Of a stretch of 64,000 nucleotides of DNA, positions 34,469-46,498 are shown in pieces. Every line of letters begins with the position of its first letter. Within the stretch, counting starts at the first letter, position 1. The translations under genes and the position numbers were made by a program. This DNA comes from Drosophila miranda (Eukaryota > Arthropoda > Insecta > Diptera > Drosophilidae): the NCBI RefSeq assembly GCF_003369915.1, contig NW_022881625.1, forward strand, positions 7,130,001 through 7,194,000. Direction: 5' to 3'. Under the pieces are notes generated by a model, which saw only the letters and a program-made list of their open reading frames with translations, did not search any database and was not told the origin of the DNA.

Positions 34469-36373
34469 ATAATGTTACGGATACGGGCTGGTTAAATCTT
34501 GTTGGCAATGCAGCCTCAGCAGGAAAGGGAATCGGGGTTAGTGCACTATACTGCGCTCTGGGCTCAGCTCGCCGGATGGGGTCGGGGTCTTTCCTATCCC
34601 TATACTTCCTTGTTCTCGCCATATTATAAAAATTTAAGTGCACTGACACAGAATCTACTTTGATCAAAACAAAAAAACAAATGTAATCAATCCCCGGTCG
34701 GCATAGATGGCAAGAAGGAATCCGGTAGTCGCGTATTTAATTTAGTGATCCTAGGTGTAGGAGATCACTAGTTCCTCTATACCCTCCCTACCTTCGGCAA
34801 TGCGTGGAACGATGTTGGCATGGCCCCTAACGTAACTACCGCTGCATTATTACACTCGATGCATCATTGGCATTATGTACTTAGACAGAATGGTTGTTAT
34901 TTATTCCAAATTCATGTTAATTCAAAATAGTTCTATTAATCAAGATTCAAAAGATTCATATATAACAAAAGGTTCATTAACTGAAGAATATAAAATACAA
35001 TTCATAGCAAAACTGAGCCTTTTTACTCACGAAGGTCAACATTTCCATTCAATACGAAATTAATGATCATTACCAAATTCAAACACTTTCCTTGACGAGC
35101 TCGTTGGGCCCAATGAACTGCTTCGGTAGCTGTGGAACAATATTAATTATATAAAAATAGTAAAGAATTAAAGAATGACATTTTGGCCGACATTGCCAGA
35201 GTGAATCAAGGCTTAACATTGAGTTGATTAGGAAAGGACTTAAGACATATGATAAAGAAATTAATTCTATAGGAAAGATATTCCTTAATATAACTGTATA
35301 TGTTTATATGATTTTACATTTAAAGTCAAATTTAATTGAAGTGCAAACACAAGAATGCAAGCAAAAGAAAAGAACAAGACAAAGCAAAGAGAATGTCGAT
35401 GATCAAATTAATGCACGTTTATATGTGTGTGCATACGCACGCATATGTCAGAATTCTCTTCGAACGAAAGCTCGCTCTTGGCGTGTGAGTTATCACGCTC
35501 TCCCTTTCATTACGCTGCACCGCTGCTATACCCTGCTATTTCTCGGGTATGTTCGTACTCACGAATCGATGATCACATGTTGTCCACGACACAGGTCACC
35601 CTAAATTCCGATTCCTGATCTTGTATTCACATCTTCTGCACAATTTTAGCTGACATAAATTTCCACTTTAATTCCTAGGCGTTGTCGATTCCGCATCAAG
35701 GATGTTGAGTTGCATCTCGCAACATACGCTTATAGGGCATTCAAAGGTCGATACAGATCGTCCGTACAACGGAAACGCTGGTAATTCGAAGCGGCCAAAA
35801 ATAAGACACTGGAGGTTGCGTGGGGGGTTAGGCGTGAGAGCCCCAAAGCACGGCATACCTCCAGTGACCAAGAGATTCTGTAATAGATTCGGAATTCAGT
35901 GAATGTACCAAACCTGCTTTCCTCTATAATCACCTTCTTTTTCTCTCCGTAGCACTTTGCACTTTCACCACACAATATAGCTTGATCTTGCTTTTTAGTC
36001 GATTCTCCGCCGACTTGCAGTTATGTAATTTGGTATGTATTATGTAATACAGGGACACGTGAACTTCCACTAGAGTTTGCCACTATTGGCACAGGCACAA
36101 CCGAAGTGTTTTGGGAGAAAAATGGAACTGATCCGCGTGTTCACCGTCGCTGTCGGCTTAAGCGGCATAGGCGAGCTTTAACGGGATCCTTCCATGGAAT
36201 TCGGTCTCGAGAGACGAAAAAGAACATTCGAGCAATTAAAGCTCCATATTCGAAGTAGCGGTTTTTAAAGCCTTGGTGTTCGAACTAATCAAACTGGCGC
36301 GTCATTTGAATCTGCTTTATATATGGGAAATTATTAGGGAATTTAATCTGGGTTTGCTTCACTGGCCACTACA
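34469..36373 (-). repeat. 5' LTR of second gypsy element, 1905 bp
   Basis: Partner of 27289-29193, identical length. The right edge (CACTACA) abuts the AGATT duplication. Confidence 0.93.
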
Positions 36374-37185
36374 AGATTGAATCAGTATCGGATCACCGCA
36401 AAATTATATATCTGCTATAGGAAACATCAGCCATAACTATAATTTGTACTGGATCGTGCTTTAGTATCACTATACGCTCATACATAAGTACCAAATATAG
36501 ATGGTTGGGTATGTTGCGTGGGGAGCCCAACATCCATTTTGAATGATTTTGAAAGGGCGTAAATCGCCTGGAGAGCATCTAATCTGGCTCTTAACACACA
36601 TCATCGTACTCATCACGCCGAAAACACATGTAGGTAGGTTTCTAAACTGTGACAAAATTCCTATTCCAACGGTCACATGGCGGTCAAGTTATCAGGAAAG
36701 TGGCGTCCTCATTGATGTTGATCGTTTGGATTTGAATTTGTATACGCGTGTGGAGGAGCATCGAACGGGCAGTGGACACATTCAACCAGGTGGCAGCGAA
36801 GTGGAGCGGCTGGCCTGCTGATAATCGTCTATCATTTGATATGGGTTGAACATTTCAAGTGTTCCACTGGGGAGAATCCGCTTTGCACCCGGTTCCTTGT
36901 TTTGTGTTAATGCAATAGAGGTGTTTTTCCCTAGATAACATTCCATTTTGTTTCAAGTATGGCACTGCACATACACACAAGCCATGGTTCGACGATAATT
37001 TACAGATAATTTCCACTCATCATATCCTCAGAATGGATTAGTGCTTTGGGTACATTCAAGTCTTTATTACGTCGCATACAAAAGTGTTTACAGTTTCAGT
37101 TTAGCCGCATTTATGGCATAGCTGCAGGATGATCGAAATGGTGTTATATAACGAAACGGCTGGGTGCAGTGATCCATATGGATTT
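36374..37185 (+). other. Duplicated unit D1: neighbour-gene remainder and RhoGAP54D 3' flank
   Basis: Continues the unit interrupted by the gypsy element and matches 38899-39878. A segment of about 190 bases present in the right copy (39069-39255) is absent here. A plus-strand frame ('SPGEHLIWLLTHIIVLITP', 'DRLDLNLYTRVEEHR') is preserved in both copies, which hints at coding sequence, but I cannot name it. Confidence 0.5.
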
Positions 37186-38308
37186 CTACTTCTTACGCTC
37201 TGCCTCCTCCATGGCGCGCATCATTTTGGCATCATGCTTCTCGTGATGCTCCCTTATGGCACGCTGGAGCTCCTCGCGATGACCTGCAGCGGTGTGCCTG
37301 AAAGGAGCGAGTGGAATCAATGAGCTGTGTCCCAAAGGAACGCAACGGAGTGGAGACAATGTGCTACCTTGTCCGTTTTGCTTGTTAAACTGCTTGATGA
37401 GGCGACGCTTCTTGGAGGACTCCGGAATGCTCTGAATGTGCGAGCACAGCTGCGCCAGTGCAGTGTCCGTGTAATTGCTGTTGTTTGCCGCTGCCGTGGC
37501 GGAACGATCTACAAAAGTGTACACCGTGTTGACCGTCGAGTCGTCCGAGTTGGATTCTTCAAGGGTTTGCTCCGGTGACATGGTTTTTTTGCTTTTGCGC
37601 TTAAGAAAGCACGCCCGAATATCGGTGACTAGCTTTCCGGGAACTTCGAAGATTTCCAGACCCTGCTGAATCATGTAGGACACAATGCTGGACATCTTCT
37701 TCGCCGTATAGTTGAGCGCCTCAGGCGGCATTTGCCTGGGGCAAATCAGGTGCGGTGTAAACAAGATGGCCAAATTCTCCGCGGACATCTTGTTGCTCTC
37801 CTCACGCGCTGCCACCGAATGGAGCATTTTAATAATGTGCTGCAGTAACCCGCGATGCTCTTCGGGGAGCAGGAGAAGGAGCAGCTGCACCGAGTTGAGA
37901 AGATGTTGTTGGCGCTCTGCGGTAGCCGCCACCTGACCCCCCATTACTGCCTGGCTAAGCGGCGCTATCTGAAGATGTGCTGGATAGTGGGCGTCTGTAA
38001 GCAAAGGCTCTGGCAGCTCGGCCAGAAAGCTCTTAAAAACAGTGGCACAGTCGTGAGCCGAGAATCTTGTCAGTTCCAAATCCAAGGGCTGGTCGTGCTG
38101 TATGTGCATTCGTAGCTCGTTCTGCCTGGAAACGGCTCCTGTCTTGCGAAATAGTCCCTCCTGGGTGAGATCTGCAGAATAGCATTTCCGAATTTAGAAT
38201 AATTCAATTTTCCGGACTCTCCCTGTTACTTACTCTTCTCCAGCATAAGAAACTCTTTGAGCTCCTCCAGGTGCATCAGAAAGCCTGCATCAATTTGTTG
38301 CTGCAGCG
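37186..38308 (-). pseudogene. RhoGAP54D: RhoGAP54D copy 2: RhoGAP domain intact, 5' end deleted
   Basis: Exon 3 (38171-37186) encodes the RhoGAP domain: the arginine-finger segment 'GLFRKTGAVSRQNELR', then 'FLAELPEPLLTDAHYPAHLQ' and 'NLAILFTPHL', all typical of ARHGAP19-type proteins that speed GTP hydrolysis by Rho. A basic tail follows ('KKRRLIKQFNKQ'), ending '...EEAERKK'. Exon 2 is present only from 38234 to 38308. There it joins sequence of the neighbouring gene (U2) at a CG shared by both parents. Exon 1 and the promoter are lost. The frame of exon 3 is fully open, so only the 5' end is defective. Confidence 0.88.
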
Positions 38309-38898
38309 AAATTACAAATTTCGGACGAGCCGATTGAGGCGCCCATACACATCGCGCCAAAGCTGGCCGATAAACCGGCTATATACTGTGGTAGGACCGA
38401 TCCCTTGGACATGTTGTGTTATGTTCTGTTCTCAGAGATGCAAAAAATGGAACTGAACCTGAAACGCAGACCGTTATTTGGCTTGACAAATTGCCCTGCA
38501 TGAGATAACCAAAGCGTCGACGCTGGCGTAGAACTGGCACGCTGGCAGAGGGGGAAATACTTGAAGTTGGAGAGAGTCGTAAATCAGATTCTACAGTTTC
38601 CCTTTAGAACGGCGGCGGAGGCAGAGGTGTGGAAAGCGCGCTTTAACGTAAGCAAAAGTCCCCAAAAAGCAATAGGAATCTGAAACAACTAATTAAATGA
38701 CTGCTGATATGCCCCCGCCACCCCCACCCACCCCCAATACACACACCCCGCCTATTGTTATAAGAACAATCAAGTGCCTCTATAACAATCCGTTCGCTGC
38801 CAGTCGGCTATCTGGAGCTACTGATTATACTTTTGCGCGGAACTTAGGCACTTTATATTTCATCTTGCTACGCTACGAAAATGGTATTTATAACACCC
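38309..38898 (+). other. Unidentified neighbour gene, copy U2 (5' truncated)
   Basis: Begins at the deletion junction with 'AAATTACAAATTTCGG' and matches U1 and U3. Several substitutions relative to them, including C-to-A and G-to-T changes at 38418-38430. The proline-rich frame from 38697 runs through the site where the gypsy element is inserted in U1. Confidence 0.5.
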
Positions 38899-39878
38899 AG
38901 ATTGAATCAGTATCGGATCACCGCAAAATTATATATCTGCTATAGAAAACATCAGCCAGAACTATAATTTGTACTGGATCGTGCTTTAATATGACTATAC
39001 GCTCATACATAAGTACCAAATATAGATGGTTGGGTATGTTGCGTGGGGAGCCCAACATCCATTTTGAAAGATACAGATTTATTGGTCATCTGACTTTAGG
39101 AGCACATGCATGCAGGATACTTCCAATTCTAGAAATCCAATATATCTATGTGGAATTCCACTTACAAGAGTATTTCATTTTCGGCGTAAGGCTTCATTTC
39201 CGGGGCATTTTTCTATTTATTGAAAGTAGATAATAGCACTACCTACCAAAATAATTGAATGGGCGTAAATCGCCTGGAGAGCATCTAATCTGGCTCTTAA
39301 CACACATCATCGTACTCATCACGCCGAAAACACATGTAGGTAGGTATCTAAACTGTGACAAAATTCCTATTCCAACGGTCACATGGCGGTCAAGTTATCA
39401 GGAAAGTGGCGTCCTCATTGATGTTGATCGTTTGGATTTGAATTTGTATACGCGTGTGGAGGAGCATCGAACGGGCAGTGGACACATTCAACCAGGTGGC
39501 AGCGAAGTGGAGCGGCTGGCCTGCTGATAATCGTCTATCGTTTGATATGGGTTGAACATTTCAAGTGTTCCACTGGGGAGAATCCGCTTTTCTCCCGGTT
39601 CCTTGTTTTGTGTTAATGCAATAGAGGTGTTTTTCCCTAGATAACATTCTATTTTGTTTCAAGTATGGCACTGCACATACACACAAGCCATGGTTCGACG
39701 ATAATTTACAGATAATTTCCACTCATCATATCCTCAGAATGGATTAGTGCTTTGGGTACATTCAAGCCTTTATTACGTCGCATACAAGTGTTTACAGTTT
39801 CAGTTTAGCCGCATTTATGGCATAGCTGCAGGATGATCGAAATGGTGTTAAATAACGAAACGGCTGGGTGCAGGATTT
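38899..39878 (+). other. Duplicated unit D2: neighbour-gene remainder and RhoGAP54D 3' flank
   Basis: Matches 36374-37185 and holds the uninterrupted AGATT insertion site. It retains 39069-39255, lost from D1. No recognised gene. Confidence 0.5.
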
Positions 39879-41340
39879 CTACTTCTTACGCTCTGCCTCC
39901 TCCATGGCGCGCATCATTTTGGCATCATGCTTCTCGTGATGCTCCCTTATGGCACGCTGGAACTCCTCGCGATGACCTGCAGCGGTGTGCCTGAAAGGAG
40001 CGAGTGGAATCAATGAGCTGTGTCCCAAAGGAACGCAACGGAGTGGAGACAATGTGCTACCTTGTCCGTTTTGCTTGTTAAACTGCTTGATGAGGCGACG
40101 CTTCTTGGAGGACTCCGGAATGCTCTGAATGTGCGCGTACAGCTGCGCCAGTGCAGTGTCCGTGTAATTGCTGTTGTTTGCCGCTGCCGTGGCGGAACGA
40201 TCTACAAAAGTGTACACCGTGTTGACCGTCGAGTCGTCCGAGTTGGATTCTTCAAGGGTTTGCTCCGGTGACATGGTTTTTTTGCTTTTGCGCTTAAGAA
40301 AGCACGCCCGAATATCGGTGACTAGCTTTCCGGGAACTTCGAAGATTTCCAGACCCTGCTGAATCATGTAGGACACAATGCTGGACATCTTCTTCGCCGT
40401 ATAGTGGAGCGCCTCAGGCGGCATTTGCCTGGGGCAAATCAGGTGCGGTGTAAACAAGATGGCCAAATTCTCCGCGGACATCTTGTTGCTCCCCTCACGC
40501 GCTGCCACCGAATGGAGCATTTTAATAATGTGCTGCAGTAACTCGCGATGCTCTTCGGGGAGCAGGAGAAGGAGCAGCTGCACCGAGTTGAGAAGATGTT
40601 GTTGGCGCTCTGCGTTAAACTCCACCTGACCCCCCATTAATGCCTGCTTAAGCGGCGCTATCTGAAGATGTGCTGGATAGTGGGCGTCTGTAAGCAAAGG
40701 CTCTGGCAGCTCGGCCAGAAAACAGTGGCACAGTCGTGAGCCGAGAATCCTGTCAGTTCCAAATCCAAGGGCTGGTCGTGCTGAATGTGCATTCGTAGCT
40801 CGTTCTGCCTAGAAACGGCTCCTGTCTTGCGAAATAGTCCCTCCTGGGTGAGATCTGCAGAATAGCATTTCCGCATTTAGAATAATTCAATTTTCCCGAC
40901 TCTCCCTGTCACTTACTCTTCTCCAGCATAAGAAACTCTTTGAGCTCCTCCAGGTGCATCAGAAAGCCTGCATCAATTTGTTGCTGCAGCGTTTCAGTGG
41001 GACTGTTGCCCGCCGACTTACTGCCTGCCCCAGCCGTGCAGCCTGTGGCAGGTCCGCGATTCTTCTTGGAGAGGCGATTCCACTTCTTTATCTTGCCCTT
41101 ATCTTCGTAGACGATTTCATGGCACGGCATGTCGAACCTGCAACCCATAAATAGGTAAGCACTATATTTCGATGGGATGGCAGCGTCGCTCGTGGCAACT
41201 TACTCGTCGGTGTTTAGTTCCAGCTCGAAGGAGAGGTGCATGCGCACCAGAGACTTGTATTTTTCATAATTGCTGTTGCGCATGCGTGTCGCTAGGTCGC
41301 GGTCATTAAATTCCTTGATGTTGGCGTATTCCATGTCCAT
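39879..41340 (-). pseudogene. RhoGAP54D: RhoGAP54D copy 3: all exons, 10-bp frameshift deletion
   Basis: Exon 1 41340-41204, exon 2 41137-40917, exon 3 40854-39879, each with GTAAGT donors and CAG acceptors in matching phase. The start MDMEYANIKEF is chosen because it precedes the copied exon; an in-frame upstream ATG at 41409 would add a hydrophobic 23-residue leader and is less likely. Exon 3 carries the arginine finger segment 'GLFRKTGAVSRQNELR'. Ten bases present in copy 2 ('GCTCTTAAAA' region, at about 40720) are missing, between repeated AAA, so the frame is lost just before 'ELPEPLLT'. Both the frame before and the one after stay open otherwise, so the deletion is recent. Confidence 0.9.
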
Positions 41341-42117
41341 TGTTATACGCAAGGGCGTATACAGGGCGACAGCAGTAGCCAAGGCAACAAAACAACAACA
41401 GCACAGCACAAACGAAAAGGACTTCCGAAGATTCGAATCCCAGCACTCACACGCTCACTTTAACAAATATTACTTTTCTAAAAGTACAATATAGAAGGTT
41501 TGTGGCCTGACAGCATATTTGTTGATAGCTTTGCTGGTGGAATTTAATTGCGGAAAATTGGGCGAGACGCGCTGCAAAAATTGAAATATTGAACTGGCAG
41601 AGCTGTCACTGGCGTCCAAAGAACATTTTGTGCGAAAACGCCATGTCAATGTTAAAGAATTATAAGCTGTACACTAATGCTTCTTTATTTACAGCTGAAA
41701 TTAGTTAGTAAATCTCTTAAAGAACTCGAAATTACAAATTTCGGACCAGCCGATTGAGGCACCCATACACATGGCGCCAAAGCTGGCCGATAAACCGGCT
41801 ATATACTGTGGTAGGACCGATCCCTTGGACATGTTGTGTTCTGTTCTGTTCTCCGTGATGCAAAAAATGGAACTGAAACTGACACGCAGACCGTTATTTG
41901 GCTTGACAAATTGCCCTGCATGAGATAACCAAAGCGTCGACGCTGGCGTACAACTGGCACGCTGGCAGAGGGGGAAATACTTGAAGTTGGAGAGAGTCGT
42001 AAATCAGATTCTACAGTTTCCCTTTAGAACGGCGGCGGAGGCAGAGGTGTGGAAAGCGCGCTTTAACGTAAGCAAAAGTCCCCAAAAAGCAATCGGAATC
42101 TGAAACAGCTAATTAAA
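41341..42117 (+). other. Divergent promoter region and unidentified neighbour gene, copy U3
   Basis: 41341-41690 matches 26309-26640, and 41690-42117 matches U1/U2. At 42113-42118 the neighbour gene is joined to the 3' part of a CYP12 exon; ATGA/GGATGA is shared at the join. This is the breakpoint between the RhoGAP54D array and the CYP12-feo array. Confidence 0.6.
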
Positions 42118-43829
42118 TGAAGGGGATGATTGAACTCGATGCTAAAGTTCCGAATGAGTCGAGCGATGCCCAGCTCGAGCTCCATGTCCACGATGCGCTT
42201 TCCAACGCACATCCGGGGTCCAAGTCCGAAGGGCAAGAACACAAACGGATTCTTCAGCTTCAAGTCATTTGCCGGGCATTGCCCGTTGGAGTCTGTGGCG
42301 CTACGAATCCAACGTTCTGGCAGGAACTCAGCAGCCTTAAGGAAGTACTCCTCGCTTGATAGCAAGCTCAGGGGAACCATCGACACACAGGTACCAGCTG
42401 GCACTTGGTATCCGTTCAAAACGCTGTCCCGATTGAGAAATCGGCCATTGCCGATGACCAAAGGATAGATCCGTTGTGACTCTTTGATGCAGGCACGTAG
42501 ATAGGGAACGTTCTTCATCGATGCCTCAGTGAATTCGGAGTCCTTCTCGGGTAGAACCTTCATCACCTCTTCTCGGAGTACGGCCTGCTTCTCCGGATTC
42601 TTGGCAAGGCACAGCAAGGCCGCTGTAAAGGTACTTGAGGTCTGGAAAAAAACGATGTATGAGATAAGGGTAAGTATGAGAACAACAGACTACGTACGGT
42701 ATCCACTCCGGCCATTAGCATGTCCATGGCCATAACCGCCGCCACCTTTTTGGCGATCTTGAGCAGCTTTTCCAGTACACTCTGCTCGCTCTCAGGGCGG
42801 ACAACACCCTCCTTGGCCTCTTTCTCTAGACGCTCTATAGCTTCGTCTACATACGCTGAAGTTATTTCTTGAACGCCATCTAGGGACTTCATTAGCTTCA
42901 TTAGCTTGGGTGTTTTAACGTAACGCCAGATGGAGGGCTTCATCTCCAGATCGGCTGTTAATTCAAAAAAATCGTCCAGGTACTTGAAAAGTAACACAGC
43001 CTGGTCGTTATCGCCCGACTCTTTGAGCAGTTCCAACTGCTTGTCCAGAGCCACCACAGAGACTGACTCGAGGGTCCACCGATTTATAACGTTTAAGAAA
43101 TCATCTGGAGCTTCCTGGGTATCGATATCACGGAGTGCTTTAATACTGTGAAGGGGGGAGAACATACTTGAGCGTAAACAGGGATTTATTATCAGTCATA
43201 CGCACAGTTGCACAAACTCCTGGTTCACTTGTGACATCTTTTTATAGTAAAGCCGCACGTTCTTCGGCTGCATTAGGACAGGACTTACAGCCGATCGAAA
43301 GTCGCTCCAGGTTTTTCCTTGTGTGGGTAAAGCTCCCTCCACTCCCTGGAAGAAATCCTTTCTATGAGTCTTCCGATGATAGCGAAGAGTATCGCTGCCA
43401 GGCCGATGCGGCCACACTCCTTCGTTCCGGAACACGACCTCGAAGTCCTTGGGATTGTGAGTCATCAGGTATGACGTACCTCCCATCATACCTGGTAAAT
43501 ATAATATGTTTCCATAGTCGTCTTGCAAAGCTTTGAACAATTTCACAATGTCCAGTTTGCTATATTTTCCTCCAGGCATAAAATTCCGAACAGTAGACAG
43601 AAAAGTTGTACTAGGAATCTGATCAAAGGGACGAGCTTGTAGCCACGCTGCATCATTTCTGGGCTCTGCTACAGCTGCTGTGGGCTGCCAACGCTACAAG
43701 AGATTTAAAAACGTATATCACTGTGATATCGGATCTATATGTATACTATATATTTACCAGCGGACTGCTGACAGAGAGGGCTGCTTTTTGCGCCTGAAGT
43801 ATAGATAGACCGCTGCGCACTTTCAACAT
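42118..43829 (-). pseudogene. CYP12-family P450, copy L1 (3' truncated)
   Basis: Exon 1 43829-43758, exon 2 43693-43206, exon 3 43145-42698, exon 4 42641 down to 42118, where the array breakpoint cuts it. Exon 1 encodes a short arginine-containing amphipathic start (MLKVRSGLS...), which suits mitochondrial import, as in other CYP12 enzymes. Exon 3 ends with the I-helix 'MAGVDT'. Exon 4 has 'KESQR' (ExxR) and the heme loop '[12 protein letters not shown]'. The last ~60 residues are replaced by chimeric sequence after 'FNHP'. The core with the heme cysteine is intact, so whether a product folds is open. Confidence 0.88.
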
Positions 43830-44400
43830 TTAGCTTGTTAGGAACTTAATTCATTCACTGCCAGAGCTATACTGCTAAATCATTCCATTAGCTAGCTATT
43901 TGAAAGGCCTGCGAGAGCTTTGTTGCAAAAAGAGCTGACCGATAACAGAGCACAAACAGAACAAGAGAGAGAGAGAGTGCCAAAACACGTTCGCGGGAGC
44001 GTGCGAATGCCAAACAGAAATAATTGTAAACATTTGCCATATTTTTTTAATACAGACTGCTATTTGATCGACTATGTTATACCTTCTACGGAATATTGAG
44101 GAATATAGTATTATGATTGATCTGACTCTCAATGAAATGAAACAAATAAATCGCCATAATTATGGCATCAGATTTTTTGGCCAAATTTAATTTATTAAGC
44201 ATGGAATGGTCGGTAGACTGCCGAAAGTTTTGGGCCTGATAATAATATAAACAAGCTAATCTTTAGCGCTTTTTTATATCTTGTTATTTTTTTTTTGGTT
44301 CGGTTGTCCTTCTTGAAGGTAACAGGTAAAACAGAGATAAACAGATAGAGGTACAAAAAATGAAATCAAACATAAAACGCAAATAAAAATTCCAATAATC
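43830..44400. other. CYP12 upstream region and feo 3' flank
   Basis: Present with small changes at 48548-49147, 53267-53690, 53711-54169 (inverted) and 57420-57985 (inverted). It holds a GA microsatellite of copy-dependent length (43963-43977) next to CGTTCGCGGGAGCG. No gene is seen. Confidence 0.7.
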
Positions 44401-46498
44401 TCATCGTGGATTCGGCCACATGCGACTTTCACGTGGCGATGGGAGCTTTAATTGATTGCCAAATCGAGGCCTCTCCTCCTGATTGCCCGCCTGCTTTGAC
44501 GGTGTGTTGGTGGCCGACGCCACCAAATTGTGGTTTACGAGGACATGGCGAATTCGTGGCACAGCCACGCGATTGCGCTGATGCTGAGCCCCGCCGACGG
44601 GCAGCACTGAGGAGCGACTCGTGGGCACCAATTCTTCATAGGAGATCCCGGCTTCGCGGTCATTTTCAGTGGTCTCATCGGTCATATACTCGGAATCGCT
44701 GGGCGATCTTGTATCCGGCACCGCTGATTTTGTGCGTGGCTTCTTGTTCGAGCGTGTGCCAATGCTGCGTCTGCCCAATCCCCCGCTGCGACGCAATGTG
44801 TTGTCCAGAACGCGGACCCGCTTTAGTGGCGACTTGGACGCCTTCAGCTGGCTGTGGGCCAGCCGCTGTGCGGTAGACGGCGATGGGCGTATCGAATTCA
44901 GAGAGCTCATGAGGCTGCGCTTGGCGTTGGGAGTCCGATACCCCGAGGAGCTGGCGGCTGCTGATGGATTCAGTCGCTTGTGCAGATTCCCAGTGCTCTT
45001 GGTCATATTGGGAGTGATCAGCTGGATTGTTGGGGTCTTGCGCAACGACATTGTCGAGGTCGACATTGAGGACATGTTCTTCAAAGTTCGGGGCGTGCGA
45101 GGGGCCGTTGAACCGGCAGTCGGCGGTGGCATCATCAATTTGCTGCTGCTGCCCGTCCTCGTGGTGGGCGGGGCCTTCTTGCGGGCCGAGCTCTGCTTGG
45201 CCGAATTGGCCTGCCGATAGTTCTCCCATTCGCCAGCCATCAGCTCCAGTATGTTCTCGCCATAAACCAGAAACGGGCCATGCGATTGCACCTCATAGGC
45301 GTGCACCAGTTCAGTGATCTGCTGCTCAATCTTGGGCAGCTTCGAGGTGATGGCCTTGCGATCCTTTTTCTCTTTAAGGAACTGGCCGCCACGATTGTTG
45401 AAACGATTCGGCTCGTTGGCCTTTGCCTCTAGAGCCTGCATGCGGGACCAAAGTTCTGCACGGCTCTCGTACAGATCGAAAATCTCCTTGTTGCACGTGT
45501 AGAAGCTCTTCAGATCATCCAGCTCCAGCTCGTGCAGCTCCAACAGGTCTTCGTTGTAATACTTATTGTAGTAGTTGGAGAAACGCTTGCGCTCCTGCTG
45601 GCTCTTGAGCGTTAGATCCCACCACTTGCTTATCTCGACGCGCAGCTGCTCGATGAACGTCTTGAGGTTCTGGCTGCGCAGTGCCTGGCAGCGCTGCAGC
45701 TCCGAATGGAGGATGTCATAGGTGCGCTGCGTATTCTCGGTGCACTCGCGCACTCGTCGCATGGCGCTCTCGTCCGTCTCCTGGAGGCGATCCCACAGCA
45801 CGTAGATCCTCTCGCGCATGCTCGGCATAACTGTTGCGCATCTGCCGCAGCCGCTCTAGTGTCTCTGGTGTTAGATTGTGGCTCAGATCGTTCGGTAGGC
45901 GATCCTCTGCATCGGTCTGGGGCATCAGCTCGAGCATCTTCATGTCATGCTTGATGGCCTTGCGCAGCTGGTCCAGCTCCGTCTGGCGCACTGCGCGCTG
46001 AGAGCGCAGGTTGTCGAGATGGTCGCGAAAGCCGTCCATCTCATCGGGAAGGGGCAGCGGGTCCGCCAGTAGAGGGAGCGGCAGTGCGCCCAGCTCTTCG
46101 CAGAGCTGCTCCTGCTGGAGCAGCAGCTCCCCGATCTGCGCCCGACGTTTCGAGAGCTCCTCGCGCAGATGCTCAATGCTTTTGTCCAGCTTCAGCTGCC
46201 ATATGATCAGTGGCACATCGTCGGGCCTCTGACCAATGTCCACCGTCTCATGGAGGAGTCGGGTGAGGTCGCTGGCCTCGGCTCGGAGTGCGGCTATGTC
46301 ATCCAGGATGGCCGCCTGCTTCTCCCGCGACTCGGTCAGCAGATCCGTATAGAAATTATCCGCGTGCGCCTTGAGTTTGTGCAGAAAGTCCTCGCATGTC
46401 TTCGGCTCGAACATGAGGGACCACATTGAATGGAGCTGCTCCACATGCTCGCCAGTTATCTCAAGGATCTCTCCCTTGATGGAGGTTGGGTCAACCAT
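44401..46498 (-). pseudogene. feo: feo (PRC1/MAP65) copy L1, 32-bp frameshift deletion
   Basis: Fascetto is the Drosophila PRC1/Ase1 homologue, which bundles antiparallel microtubules of the central spindle in cytokinesis. The start is MVDPTSIKGEI at 46498. The N-terminal coiled-coil rod runs to 'RQMRNSYAE' (about 45830). The second frame (45828-44401) has the spectrin-like microtubule-binding region with the family motif 'RFNNRGGQFLKEKKDRK', then a long Ser/Thr/Pro/basic tail ending '...RESRMWPNPR'. At about 45825, 32 bases present in copy R1 are missing between CA repeats, so the protein stops shortly after in the wrong frame. No introns are needed. Same direction as the CYP12 copies, 168 bp beyond the end of copy L2. 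Confidence 0.9.

Larger units (their letters stand above)
27289..36373 (-). mobile_element. Second Ty3/gypsy retrotransposon with RING-Gag, complete but defective
   Basis: Minus-strand order: 5' LTR 36373-34469, primer site 34464-34447, leader, gag 33840-32536, protease-RT 32439-30817, RNase H-integrase 30681-29266, polypurine tract, 3' LTR 29193-27289. Total length is 9085 bp. A 5-bp target duplication AGATT flanks it. It is a different family from the first gypsy element: proteins are only distantly alike, although LTR starts (TGTAGTGG), tRNA-Lys primer and the RING-Gag layout agree. Internal frames are broken in at least four places. Confidence 0.93.

Noticed and set aside
37298-37367. Possible 70-bp intron in RhoGAP54D exon 3 (GTAGCA...TTTCAG)
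   Set aside because: Splicing it out would shift the frame and lose the conserved-looking 'REHHEKHDAKMMRAMEEAERKK' end, whereas the unspliced frame stays open in both copies.
41341-41409. Upstream ATG adding a hydrophobic leader to RhoGAP54D
   Set aside because: A Rho GTPase-activating protein is cytosolic and the following MDMEYANI start fits; the extension is probably 5' untranslated sequence.
44406-45220. Long plus-strand frames opposite feo (156 and 183 codons)
   Set aside because: They are GC-rich antisense shadows of the feo coding sequence and repeat with every feo copy.
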